From Tenebrio molitor (taxonomy: Eukaryota > Arthropoda > Insecta > Coleoptera > Tenebrionidae), in the NCBI RefSeq assembly GCF_963966145.1, contig NC_091046.1:41974001-42038000 (forward strand): DNA of 64,000 nucleotides, written 5' to 3'. Positions 49,101-61,100 of the stretch are shown one piece after another. The first letter of the stretch is position 1, and each line of letters begins with the position of its first letter. The notes under the pieces are model-generated. The model was not told the origin of the DNA, did not search any database, and was given only the letters and a program-made list of their open reading frames with translations. A program made the translations under genes and the position numbers.

Positions 49101-52100
49101 ATTTATATTTTTTAAAATAAATGTACAAATTTATTCGTTCGTATGACTGGGATAACAAAAAAGTCAAAACAACTTGTTGAAATTTGAATAACTTTTAAAA
49201 TCTCGTAATTGTGTTCTCCTTCTTTTCATTGTGAAAAATATTCCACGCAATATTCGTGCGGCCAGAATTGGACGGAAATAAATTGAAAAAAATCCTTTGA
49301 AAGGCTGAATAAACACTTTAATTTCCTTGATACAAAACGATACAAATTAGAGACGACGGCAGCCAAGTTAATTTTATTAACGAAAAAAAGATGTAAGAGT
49401 TTCGTCGGCTTTAAAATATGAATGAAATAAAAGCGTCGTGGATTTTTTTTACAATAACTAATGTCGCGCTCAAGCTGAAACGGTTCCTTTCGGAAAATCA
49501 CAAACACAACGACCGCTCCCGCTGCCAACTTTCATTACCGTAACGTAATCGATGATAATGAAATTAAATTCGAACAATCAATTTCTGACACCTTTATAAA
49601 CACCAATCTCATGTATATTGTTGTTGCGCAGAGCCATTTCTGCTCAACATCATACCAATAAAAAATAAACTTCATTTAATGTATGTTATCGGACATGAAG
49701 CAGTTGGACGAGAGCGTGTTATGTCTTTAAACAAACACAATCACAATGAGAATTTCCGCCGATTTTTAATCCCTCTTCGATTGAACTGCTAACACAACAA
49801 TCAGAATCGCAAGAAATCCAATTTGATTGGCACTGTTTACCGCTCTCGGAACAAGCGCCGGCGGAGATGGGGGCGCTTCTTCGAAAAAAAATTTTTTTGG
49901 AGTCAATCAAGGTGTGCACTTGAACTAATTTTAACTCGGTGTATTTTCACCGAAAGTATGCCGGGCCATTTGTTAATTTAATTAAGCGCGACCTCTATGA
50001 CAAAAACATCGTTTCCGTCCTTTGGAAAGTCGCGCGTTGGCCGAAATGAATCAATCGAGGTTTGACAGAGGTCGGCGAAAACAACCATCCACTTACCTCT
50101 CTTCGGTTTATCACTCGTTACGTCACTGAGGCGGTCGCTGAGCAAGTCTTGTGTAAGCGTATCCTGTTCGTCCTGGTCCAGATTGTCGTTCTCGGGGGCG
50201 GTTATCGACAGTTTATGGCACACTTCGAAGGCCTGACCTATGGTCCTGACGACGCGCATCGCCTGGCTCTGTAACAAGGAAAAAGGCGTTAGAGACCCGT
50301 CAAAATAAACTGCACAGTTTAAATTTAGCCCCAGGTGCTAACAGACCTCCAGATCGGCGTCGTCGAAGCTGGGAGTCCGGTGCAGAATTCCGTTGCAGTA
50401 GCTCGAACTCCTCTTCAGTCCCGTCGACTCTTTGTCGTGTCTCTTGTGGTGGTGGTGTTTCATGCAGCTCACGATTTCCGGCTCGCGGAAAGAGAGCTTC
50501 TTCCGGGGCCTTTCCAGGGCCAGGGCGGCGGTCTCTCTGGCCTCGCTCACTTTGTCGACGCACACCGTCGCCGGACGGCATCTCTTGATCGCCTCCTTTT
50601 CCTCGTCGGAGTCGTGCGTGATCTCTATCTTGATCGGGTAAGCTCCGACGGAGTTCTGCTTCTGCAGCGAGTTCTTCTTGCACGTGTTGGCGTTGGCGTA
50701 CACGTGGTTCTTGTCCTTGTTGGGGCAGTGCTTGAAGAAGTAGTCGATGGTGGCTTGGGTCATCGTCTTCTTGTGGTGGTCGGCGTCTATGCTCTTGGTG
50801 GCCTTCAGCACCTCCCCCAGGTTCATCAGCTTGTTGCGCGCCTTGGTCAGCACGTCTTGCTTCTTCTTGACGACCACCTCGGGGTCCGGCATCTCCAGGC
50901 TGGCGTGGCGTGCTCTCACCATTCTCCCCTCTTTACTCATCCTTCGGGGACATCGTCGTCCACACCTCGAGAGGACGCGGCAGATATCTCATGCTTTGCG
51001 AGGAGAAGCACCGCGTCGGCACCGCGAACGATTCGGTTCTGGCGGGTCTGGCTGAAGGCGATGCTTCAGGTGGCCGACGAACTGACGAACTGATTAGGAT
51101 GGAGTTGGCAAGTGGCGTCGCGACGAGCGGCCTCGCAAATACACACCTAGACCGCTGTACTTGATTTTGTGAGCTTATTTATATCTTTCGATCTATTGCA
51201 CTTTACTTCGAATTAAAGTCGACGCTTCGACGCCTGTCGATACCGACAACGTGGAGATTTTTCAGGACGGGGTCGAGTGCGACCGAAAGTTGGATGGGAG
51301 GATCGGAACGACTTCTATTTCGGGGAAGGTTTTGCTCGAGACCGCTACTCGGGCGACTTTATTCCGAGAAAAGTTTGTTGATTGTTGGACGCGAATAGCC
51401 CGCAATTAATGGTTTCTAAAATTGCCATTAACGAATCTGCGGTTCAGCTGAAAATTAATGCGAAAATTGGGTGCTTCGATTCGCAGTCTTTCAGGCAAGA
51501 AATCGATTCGCCAAATCAATCAAACCTCACAACAACAGGGAATTCGATAACTGCAGAAAACCAAATTTGCAATTTACAACAAACACAAACATCATAACGA
51601 ACTTTGTCAAAATCAGAAAGTGGGTCTCTTAAACACCAACCACCACAATAAGACAAGAAGAAAACTTCTTCCCGCGTTGGAGAGTTTCCACGACAACTTA
51701 AAAATCCATTATCCTTAATGACTCTATCGAAGCTTTTCCAATGTTTTTTTAAAGATGACACCTCTTTAACGCTTGTAATGCAAGTGTTGATTAAACCGCC
51801 TGTTGGTGGTGAGAATTGATCGCCTTGGCTAGCCATTTAGCCAAAATTCTTTTGTGGATACACATATTTTTGGCTAACCAAAACAAACAAAATGAAATTT
51901 TAGTGGTTATTGATCCCGTCATATGGCCAGTGGGTCAGGTCAAGATTTCTATTTTCATTGTCCCTTTTTTTCTTTCGTCTGTCATTGTCAAAATTTCAGT
52001 CAAGAATAATCGTTGTGAAACAGGTTAACTAAACAGAAGCCTAACAGAAATTTCCTGTCCGAAAAAATAAAATGACAAACGCGCTTCGGCTATTAGCGTA

Positions 52101-55100
52101 CAACAACCTAGTTTCATAAAAAGAAAGAGAAATTAGACCTCCAAGAACTATAACCGTCGGAAATGTCTTTAATGTTGATATACAAAATAATATTGTCTCG
52201 AGTTACTAGATTTTAAAATAAATAGAAGTGGGGTTTTATGCCAAAGGATTGTAGATTTGAAGTATGAATAAAAAGGGAGTCAAAATTGAATTTTCGATGA
52301 GGTTTACTTTAGCAGTAATTGCATTGACCAAATAACGTCATCCTATATTGAATCATTTCTACAACAATGCAGTTCTTAACTGCAAATAGGCAACAGTAGG
52401 AGTTTCGCCAAACTAGGTCAGCAAGATTAATTGCATCAATCTCTTATCAGACGAGCAAGTTCTGTTGCATTAATAAAACCCATTTATCCATTTTATAAGT
52501 TCATTAAACCTGCATTTACATCTACTGAACTAAAAGATATGAAAAAAATCATCGGACATTTTTTAAAATCTGGTCTTTTCATTTCTTATTTTCTCTGAAA
52601 ACTCTAAAAAGCGAAATAACGAAATTATTAGCCAATATTTAACCGGTGCCCCTGTGGTGTAACACGAGTCATCCATTTGCATTGGATGACAGATGTCAAA
52701 ATCAAAATCAAAATCCGTCTCGTTCTTCAATCTCTGGGCTCAAAAAGACTCACTTCTACTCTTAATGATATAATCTACTATTTTCTGTTTCTGCTAGTTT
52801 TAAACAACTTCAAAAATAATGCATTAATAGTATATTAAAACATAAGTTGCAGAAGGCATCTATTCAAGCACGAATTTGAAATTCGGAAACAAGCCGCGTA
52901 GCGGCGAGTTGAGGAACAAATGAGTGCTTGAATGACCTTCTGCAACGAATCTTTTATACTATTTTTTCTATTTTGTCGCTTTATACCATTTTATAAATTA
53001 AAAAAATAAAAATTTTAAATGTAGGGAATTTTGCGCTGGTTGGTGACATTTTCTATGTGGCATAATTTTAGCCGGCTGTGAAAAAAATTAATTTAAAACG
53101 TCAGGTTTTTTATTTTCGCATTTGATGTTTGAAAATGAATGCTGAAGAAAGTTTATCATTAATGCCCCCGCAAATTAGGCAAATTGCACAAAAGACGTTA
53201 GAAAATTTACCAAATCCCAGTATGAAAATTAAACGTTTTATTCATTGTTATTTATTAATTTGCTTTGTTCTCTGCGAGATTTATTTTTTGACGTCTGTCA
53301 GTTGACACTTCACGCTACCAACATCAATACAGTAAATTTTACTAGTCTATTCTAACACGCCAACGACCTATTAAAGCACTCAAATGACGTCATTTTGGTG
53401 CTAGAATAGACTTATTCTAAACGCAAAATAGAAAAAAAAAAATTCTGAACCTGATGCAGTGCATCTAAAATATGTATGCATTTTACTTTGGGAAAATTTG
53501 GTAGTTTAGCTTTTGAGAATTCCAAATTTGGAAAATGTGTGAGAGTTATAAAATCCCACAAAAATCTCAGACGTGTTCATCTAAACAAAAAAGTTTCACT
53601 ACAAACTCACCGCAACAAACAACTTTTATTAGATAATCCACCCACCATCCCAATGTAAGCTTTTAAAAATATTTGCGAAGAAATTAGACAAGAATGTATG
53701 TATTCACACGTCGTGTTCACGATACGAAGAAATCGATGGCCAACTTCCTGTGATGTTTCCTTCTTTCGCACAACAAATCCGATAAATATTTTCGTTGGAT
53801 CGATTTTGAAAAATTTTGTGCCATCAATCCCCGTACGGTGAGACCAGATACAAAAATAGTCAGGTCCGTGTGAATTTCTTCCAGCATCGACGCCTGTTTT
53901 CCTTCGACTACACGTGCAAAGACGCGTCGCCATAGTTACATCCAAGAGAAGAATGTGCAGTAAATTTTAATGTTCTCAAACGAGCTGATGTGCGAAGAGG
54001 GTTCTTGCACCTTTTGATCCCGCAGAATAAGCCGGCCAATTTACGAGATTTCCTTTCATTTAAACGTCACTTAATACCGAAATATGAGACTAAATTAGTC
54101 GGAATCGTGTTCAAAGAGGCTTTGTATTTCAGATTACAATGTAGACACGTGACTACTTGTAGTTCCGGATTTAATTAGTGCCGCTTGATGCGAATTGCGA
54201 ATGCTGCAGGTGATTTCGATTTGATAATGACCGAAGGGAGAATTAGTTGGGGTTTCCGGAATTGTTGGAGGGAGGAACAAAAATGTCAAACAATTGCAAA
54301 CTGAGAGAAAAAACAGATCTCAAATCTTATTAATCACTGAACTGTACGAATATTCTCGAGAAAAAAATTGCAGCATATGATTTTTTCCAATCACTTCAAG
54401 CCGTGCAAAAGGAAGATATCATAAAAAATCTGTTTAAAACGTATTCGTATACAGTGCAGGACTGTTGTAGTAAACCGTTCCAAGTATGTTTCATACTTAT
54501 TCTAAGCTGAAGAAACTTGACGAAAAAAAGATCCCATCGACCATTCTAAAACTGCAAACCACATTTTTTTTGTGATCCGCTTGAAGATAAAACAGTATAT
54601 TATCATTCAGAGTAGAAGGTCTATTTGTGCTTCGCCCAGTTGCCGACCACGACGGAAGACGCTCCCGGAGCTCATTGAATTTCCAACGTGTGAGAAGATG
54701 TACTCCTTTTCGTCATAAAATGGAATTATCACGTCTCGACGGCGCGATTTTTACCGACGGATTGATGGGTTCCGAAGCGAAAGCCCTTAAAAGTTCATTA
54801 CGAAACTTTGATATGATTTCATAAATTGGACCAGCAATTCTATGATATCTCTAATAAAGATTTTGGTGCGAGAGTAACACGAGATTAAATGGGCTTAAAC
54901 GAGTATAAATCTGGCTGAAAGGTGGAGATAATTGCCAGAACAACTGGCTGGAAACTGGAAAGTAATTAAATCAACCTGGCCGTAAGACGATCAGAAAAAT
55001 CTACTGTTGCTGATCATCCTGGAGTGGAGCGTGGGTTAATCAATACAGGCAAGAAAAATAAAGAGAAAATTAAAAAAAAATAGATTCAGAAAAAATATGA

Positions 55101-58100
55101 AGATTTCTCTCTAAAATAGCGATTTTCACCGATTCATAAAAAATCTGTTTAAATCGTATACAGTGCAAGACTGTTGTAGTAAACCGTTCCAAGTATGTTT
55201 GATGCTTATTCCAAGCTGATGTTAATTACGAGAAAAACTTATCTCGTGTCTGAAGAAACTTGACGAAAAAAAAATCCCATCGACCATTCTAAAACTGCAA
55301 ACCACATTTTTTTTTTGTGATCCGCTTGAAGATAAAACAGTATATTATCATTCAGAGTAGGTCTTTTTGTGCTTCGCCCAGTTGCCGACCACGACTTCGT
55401 CTCGGTGTTCAATCTCTCGGTTTAGCACAAAAAGACTCACTTCTACTCTTAATGATATAATTTACTAAAATAGGAACATGTATGTAGGTAAATATTGGTT
55501 TTTTAGTTGTTCCACATAATTTAGTGGGGAAGTAACTGTTTGGTTTATTGTATATTAGTAGTAGCGTGGCAACTATTCCTAAAATGTGAGTAAACTGAAC
55601 GTCATAAATCTCAGCAATAAAAATTTTTGGCCGATAAAACAGTTAGCTAACAGTTTTATCGTCTCGTGGGGTCCGCGATTGGCGAAATTGGACACGTTAA
55701 TTGGTCAATAATATTCGTAGGGGAAATAATCGCGCAAAATCGCAATGCTGCGCTGTCTTTATGGTCGTTTCTATTGCCAACGTCTTAAATAAGAATCAGG
55801 CCCAAAGCCACGTTCCAAATTGCAACGCGAAATGCACATTGCTTATGTATTAGCTTGCAGGTGCGCCACTTCATAAGCCAACACAATGAGCAAATCTACT
55901 TTTAATTTATATCTTGGCAGCGCTTCAAAATTATGATTTATAATAATGTCTTGAGCTCACGGGAAGTAAATTGGAGATAAAGTAACTGTTCGGGTGATGG
56001 AGGTCGAACGGCACATTTTTTTTTCAGGAGCAGGAGCGATTTCCACGGGGACCTGACGAAACAGGCACGATTAATCGGCGACATTTCTCACAAATCGTCG
56101 GATTTGTCAGCGACGTCGATAAATTAAAAAATATTATCAAAACAGTGCCAACATCAAAATATTGCGACTTTTACAATATCGATATTATAAATTCCGCCTT
56201 TCTGGCTCGTTTTCCGCTACCGTGCGCACAACATGTTTATGCGTTCCGAGCTTTCGCACTGATTACTCACAATGTCTGGGTAAATTACCACGATGCATTA
56301 GCAGTCCATTATTTTCGGTTATTTTGCGTTTCGCGTTTTGCTGTGTATCAGGACGGCCGTTATCGAATTGATAGCGTGAAAAATCCGACGGTGAAACTTC
56401 AGTCTCGCCTGAATCAGGATTCAGGAATTTATAATGAGATGAGCCACTTCGAGCCTTCTCACGAACTGAATAAGATTTTCAAGGGAACGGTTCGACTGAG
56501 CCGGGTGGAGGTAAAAATTTTATCCGTCAAACTTTCAGAGATCGGAATCGTTTAAGACGGGCCGTTTAAACGAATAAAATTTAAGTCACGACATTTAAAG
56601 TGGAAAGAAAAAATTAAATATCTTGGCGAAGTTCGTGCCCGGGAAGCGCTGCCTGTGACAAGGGCGAATCTCTGACCTACCCTGATTAAAGACAAACGAT
56701 TTTTTTTCCTCAAATGGGAGGGAGAGACGACGAACCTATTATGTCTAATGAACTCGGTAAAGAGTAAGAATTAAAACGACACGGCATACACAACTCATGT
56801 TAATTTTTCTTAAGCTTACTTGTGTTCACCAATAATTACGATTTTGAGTTGATGAAAATGAAAATTAAAAGCGAAAAATGTTAGTTCCAATTAATTATCA
56901 ATTACAGCTCAGTTGCAATTTTTTTTAGTTAAAAATCTCATTAAAAGAAAATTCCTCCTAAAAGTTTAAGGGAAAGTTGGACAAAAGATTTTTTGTCGAG
57001 TAAAAAAGAAAAAAGGATCAATCTATTACGCCTAAAGAATCCAGTAAAATGTAGAATTAAAAATAATGGGCGTACACAATTAATAGCATATTATGCTACG
57101 CGGTTGGTAAGTGCTTGTAACAACCACGTCGTGTGTGGTATTTTTCGCGCCATTACGTTTATGTAAAAAAACCGAAAAAGTGTCTAATTTTGTTCAACAA
57201 ATAAATAAATAATGTTTGTCTTGATTATTACTTATTTGGCACTGTTTTTTTTTTTTACAGAATAGCATTTGTGCTGTTATATTTTCTTATTTCGTCTTCA
57301 TTCCTCGTGTAATTATTGCCCTCGCTGCTCGGGACAAAAAGATGCACTTTAGTCCCTTGTCATGTAATACACTATTATAGCAGGTTCAAAAAACTATAAA
57401 TAAGTATTATAGAATTATTACAGTTGATTGACAACTGGATCTTTAATTTTACATTTGAATCTGCTCTTTTTTCTGAAATGGACAAATCGAGGTAATACAA
57501 ATACAAGAATAAATTAAATATTCTATAAATTAAAAACATGTTTCATTTGTGTGTTGTATTTTTTTGCTGTTAGGAAAAACTTTTTAAACTGCAACTTTAA
57601 TAAAAATTTAAATTAATAACATAAATAAAATAAAAGTTTTAGGAAGTACTGTTTGCTAGAGTTTATAATTGAAATAAAGTCTGACGTCAATGTAGATTTC
57701 TAATTCTTAAACATTATTATCAGTCCTAAATTCTTTCTAAATATGAAATCTAATTATAAATGATTGTCTCATCGCAGTAGGCGTTGGTGATGTAGTTGAA
57801 TGCGCCGCAAGCTTTATAACATGAGTGAGAGTAGCATCGCCGATGGGTAGCGCTGCTGACGTTTGTCTACTAAGAAGTTTGTCTAACGTTGCGAAGCTAG
57901 CGGCACATCCCAAATTTGTGTGGATTTTCAACGACAACTGGGATGGGACAATAATTTATAATGACCCTGTATAACATAAATATAAAATGTATAACAAAAA
58001 AAAAGAAAGAACTTCCGACTAACGGTGAATATTTTTACATCAAATAGAACACATGTTTTCCATTTTTAACACGACTTAATGTACAAATAAAACGCGATGT

Positions 58101-61100
58101 TTTAGCGACAGCCGTGTATAAATTTCCACAATTTATTCCAATACAGCGTCGGAATATTCGTGTGTGGAAAGCATGACGATATTTATCCCGATTTTTTGGA
58201 AAAAGAAACCGTAAATCACCACATGTGTTTCCGCATCTGAATATCTCGACGAACTTTTTAGACGCGACGCCCGAAATTTACTTTAAATCTCAACGACAAC
58301 ATCGTCTTTATTGCTTCGACACGAAATTCACACACTTAAAAATTTTCCCAGAAAATTTATTCGCCAATTTGCTGCATTCGCCACCGGCGAGATAAGGAAA
58401 CGAGCTTTACTAGAAAATTAGTAACACTTATAAATAAGGAACCTATCTCTCTGGCATCTCGGTTCGCTTTAATTGCATTTTCTTATTTCCAACCGTCGCT
58501 AAATTTTTATATTCGCTCGAGCCAAATATCAATCTACAAATCACATTCTGTTGTCGTTTTATGGGAGACTGTCGAACAAGTGACATTCCTCCTCCATTGC
58601 TTTCAGAAACTGTTACGTAATAAACACGCAAAAGAGGTAATTTTTGCTCGTTTTGAGTAACCACCGTGCCCACCCTTGAAATTAACCACAGTGGAGCTTC
58701 CGTTAGGCCGCAATAAATTCAAAAACGTCTCTGCACCCAGTACGGCACTTACATTTTTACTGTTAGGTTTATGTCGAAGATAAAAGATGAACGTCGGTTA
58801 GACGCATATGATGGAACTGCTTCCGAAAGACATGGAGATGGGGAATCTTCGATCGTCCGGGCTAATTTAGGATTTGTGTCCTCGACAAAAACAAGAAGGG
58901 AATTTGGACGAAATTTAGTATTGCTATTCTCGTAAATTTATTGTTGGGTTGAGAAATGACCAAGAGCAAAGCGATTAATTTGTATATGAAAATTTCGTCA
59001 CCGATTTCTGCACCCCCTGCAGAAATTTAATATTAAAGGAGGTAGCGTTTTGATTAATTAAGCAAGTCGAGGAAGCAGCGCAGGTGGCACAATAATAACA
59101 TTTAATAATTAGAAACTCGCTAGAAATGTTCGCAGTCGGAAGACGCTCCCGGAGTTCATTGAATTTCCAACGTGTGAGGAGGTGTACTCCTTTTCGTCGT
59201 AAAATGGAATTATAACGTCTCGACGGCGCGATTTTTACCGACGGATTGATGGGTTCCGAAGCGAAAGCCCTTAAAAGTTCATTAGGAAACTTTGATATGA
59301 TTTCATAAATTGGACCAGCAATTCTAATGATATCTCTAATAAAGACTTTGGTGCGAGAGTAACACGAGATTAAATGGGCTTAAACGAGTATAAATCTGGC
59401 TGAAAGGTGGAGATAATTGCCAGAACAACTGGCTGGAAACTGGAAAGTAATTAAATCAGCCTGGCCGTAAGACTATCAGAAAAATCTACTGTTGCTGATC
59501 ATCCTGGAGTGGAGCGTGGGTTAATCAATACAGGTCAGAAAAATAAAGAGATTTTTTTTTAAATAGCGATTTTCACCGATTCCTGAAATGAAAGCAAAGC
59601 CATCACTTACAGAAAAATATATTTTTGGTTCGATTTAATCGAAGCGTGTGGCATCAATCCGTGAAAAAACAATCTCCTCGAAAAGGTTAAGAGACCACAC
59701 TTCGCGATTGCACGTAAAAAATTACTAGACACTTGTCGCCCGGAGGAAACATTTTGACGTGGTTTCCGGTAGAGTTTCTTTGCCACATTGCCGCAAAGTA
59801 CGAGCTCGTTTTATTGATTCCAACTATAATCCCATTCCTCTGTGACCATCACCTCCTCGAAAAGGTGAGAAATCCACTTCCGAGAATCCATTTTCCCCAC
59901 TATATTTTTATTAGATACAAAAACAAGAAAATAAAGCAAAAGCATAACCATAAAGGTGAACGTCTCCACCAGGACAATAAACTATAAATACAGGAGTAAA
60001 CTGAACTGTTCGGGGTAGTTTTCGACTAGACGGGTACGAACTGATACATATTTATTATAAAATTAATTTCACCACCTTTGGGGCTCGGAATTGACGTGGC
60101 TCGAGGCAGCAGCTTCGCCAGAACACGACAATGCCCTCACATTGCCCGCATAACGAGGGTTGAAGGTAACAATTTGAATAGGGGGATTTCAAGATACACC
60201 CTCCGGCCAGTATCGTCCTCTCGATCAGATGAAAAAATCCACTTGAAGGTATCTAGTTTGGCTCCCTGGATAATGGATGGCTGCCACGGAGGAACAGGTC
60301 AATAAACCGAGCGGCCAAGGGGATGGAAAACATTTTTGTTTGGCAGGAACACGGATCACTTTAGATGATGAAATAAATTCGTGATTTCTCAAAGGAGATT
60401 TTTGGTGGAACGGTCCCCGGGGAATTCACGTTCGTCAACTGTCACAATAAACAGTGCAAGGAGTTAAATTTATTAAGGTTATTCAAGGGATAATTGCAGA
60501 TTTGAGCTAAGTCGGCAATGTTAAATAATAATAACATTTTGAGGTCTTCTTAAAAAGTATGACAACTGTTTGCGTTTGTAAAAAATAATAAGTCGCGCAT
60601 GGCGTAGCAACCGCGAGGAACAATTTTAATTTTCAAATATTAAAAATCAAACTAAATTTAATTTTTAAAGATTGTTTTTTCTTGGTCTAGTCGTGGAAAA
60701 AGTATAATCTCCAACTCGCGTATAATGGCTATTATTCACTCGATGATTCCACCACTCGCCTACGGCTCGTGTTGGAATTTTCATCCTCTTGAATAATAGC
60801 CACCATTATACGCTCATTGAAGAATGTACTATTCCTTTGTATAGTAAGTGTGGTGTGAAAAGAATTGATGTCAACTTGTAGCTGCATCCTGGGAATCCCC
60901 CAACTGAATAAATGTTTAATATGTCTCCAACTTGAAACAAACACTTCTCGTTGGGGTTTGTACAGGGATTTTTATTAGTTCTGCTTGCAGTTAAAATCAC
61001 GAGAGCGGGAAACTGTACACTATACAAATTACGTCTACAAACATAATAATAGGTTTTGTAAACAACCACATACATTTGAATGACCATTGTGCATTGAGGT

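Noticed and set aside
50335..51093. 252-codon plus-strand frame
   Set aside because: Antisense of the NOS1AP short-form exon; low-complexity Val/Leu/His-rich, no start context or splice partners.
54627..54824. 65-codon frame in repeat B
   Set aside because: The frame is not preserved in the second B copy's context and has no homology.
56145..56555. 136-codon plus-strand frame
   Set aside because: No motif or domain; inside a NOS1AP intron; most likely chance.
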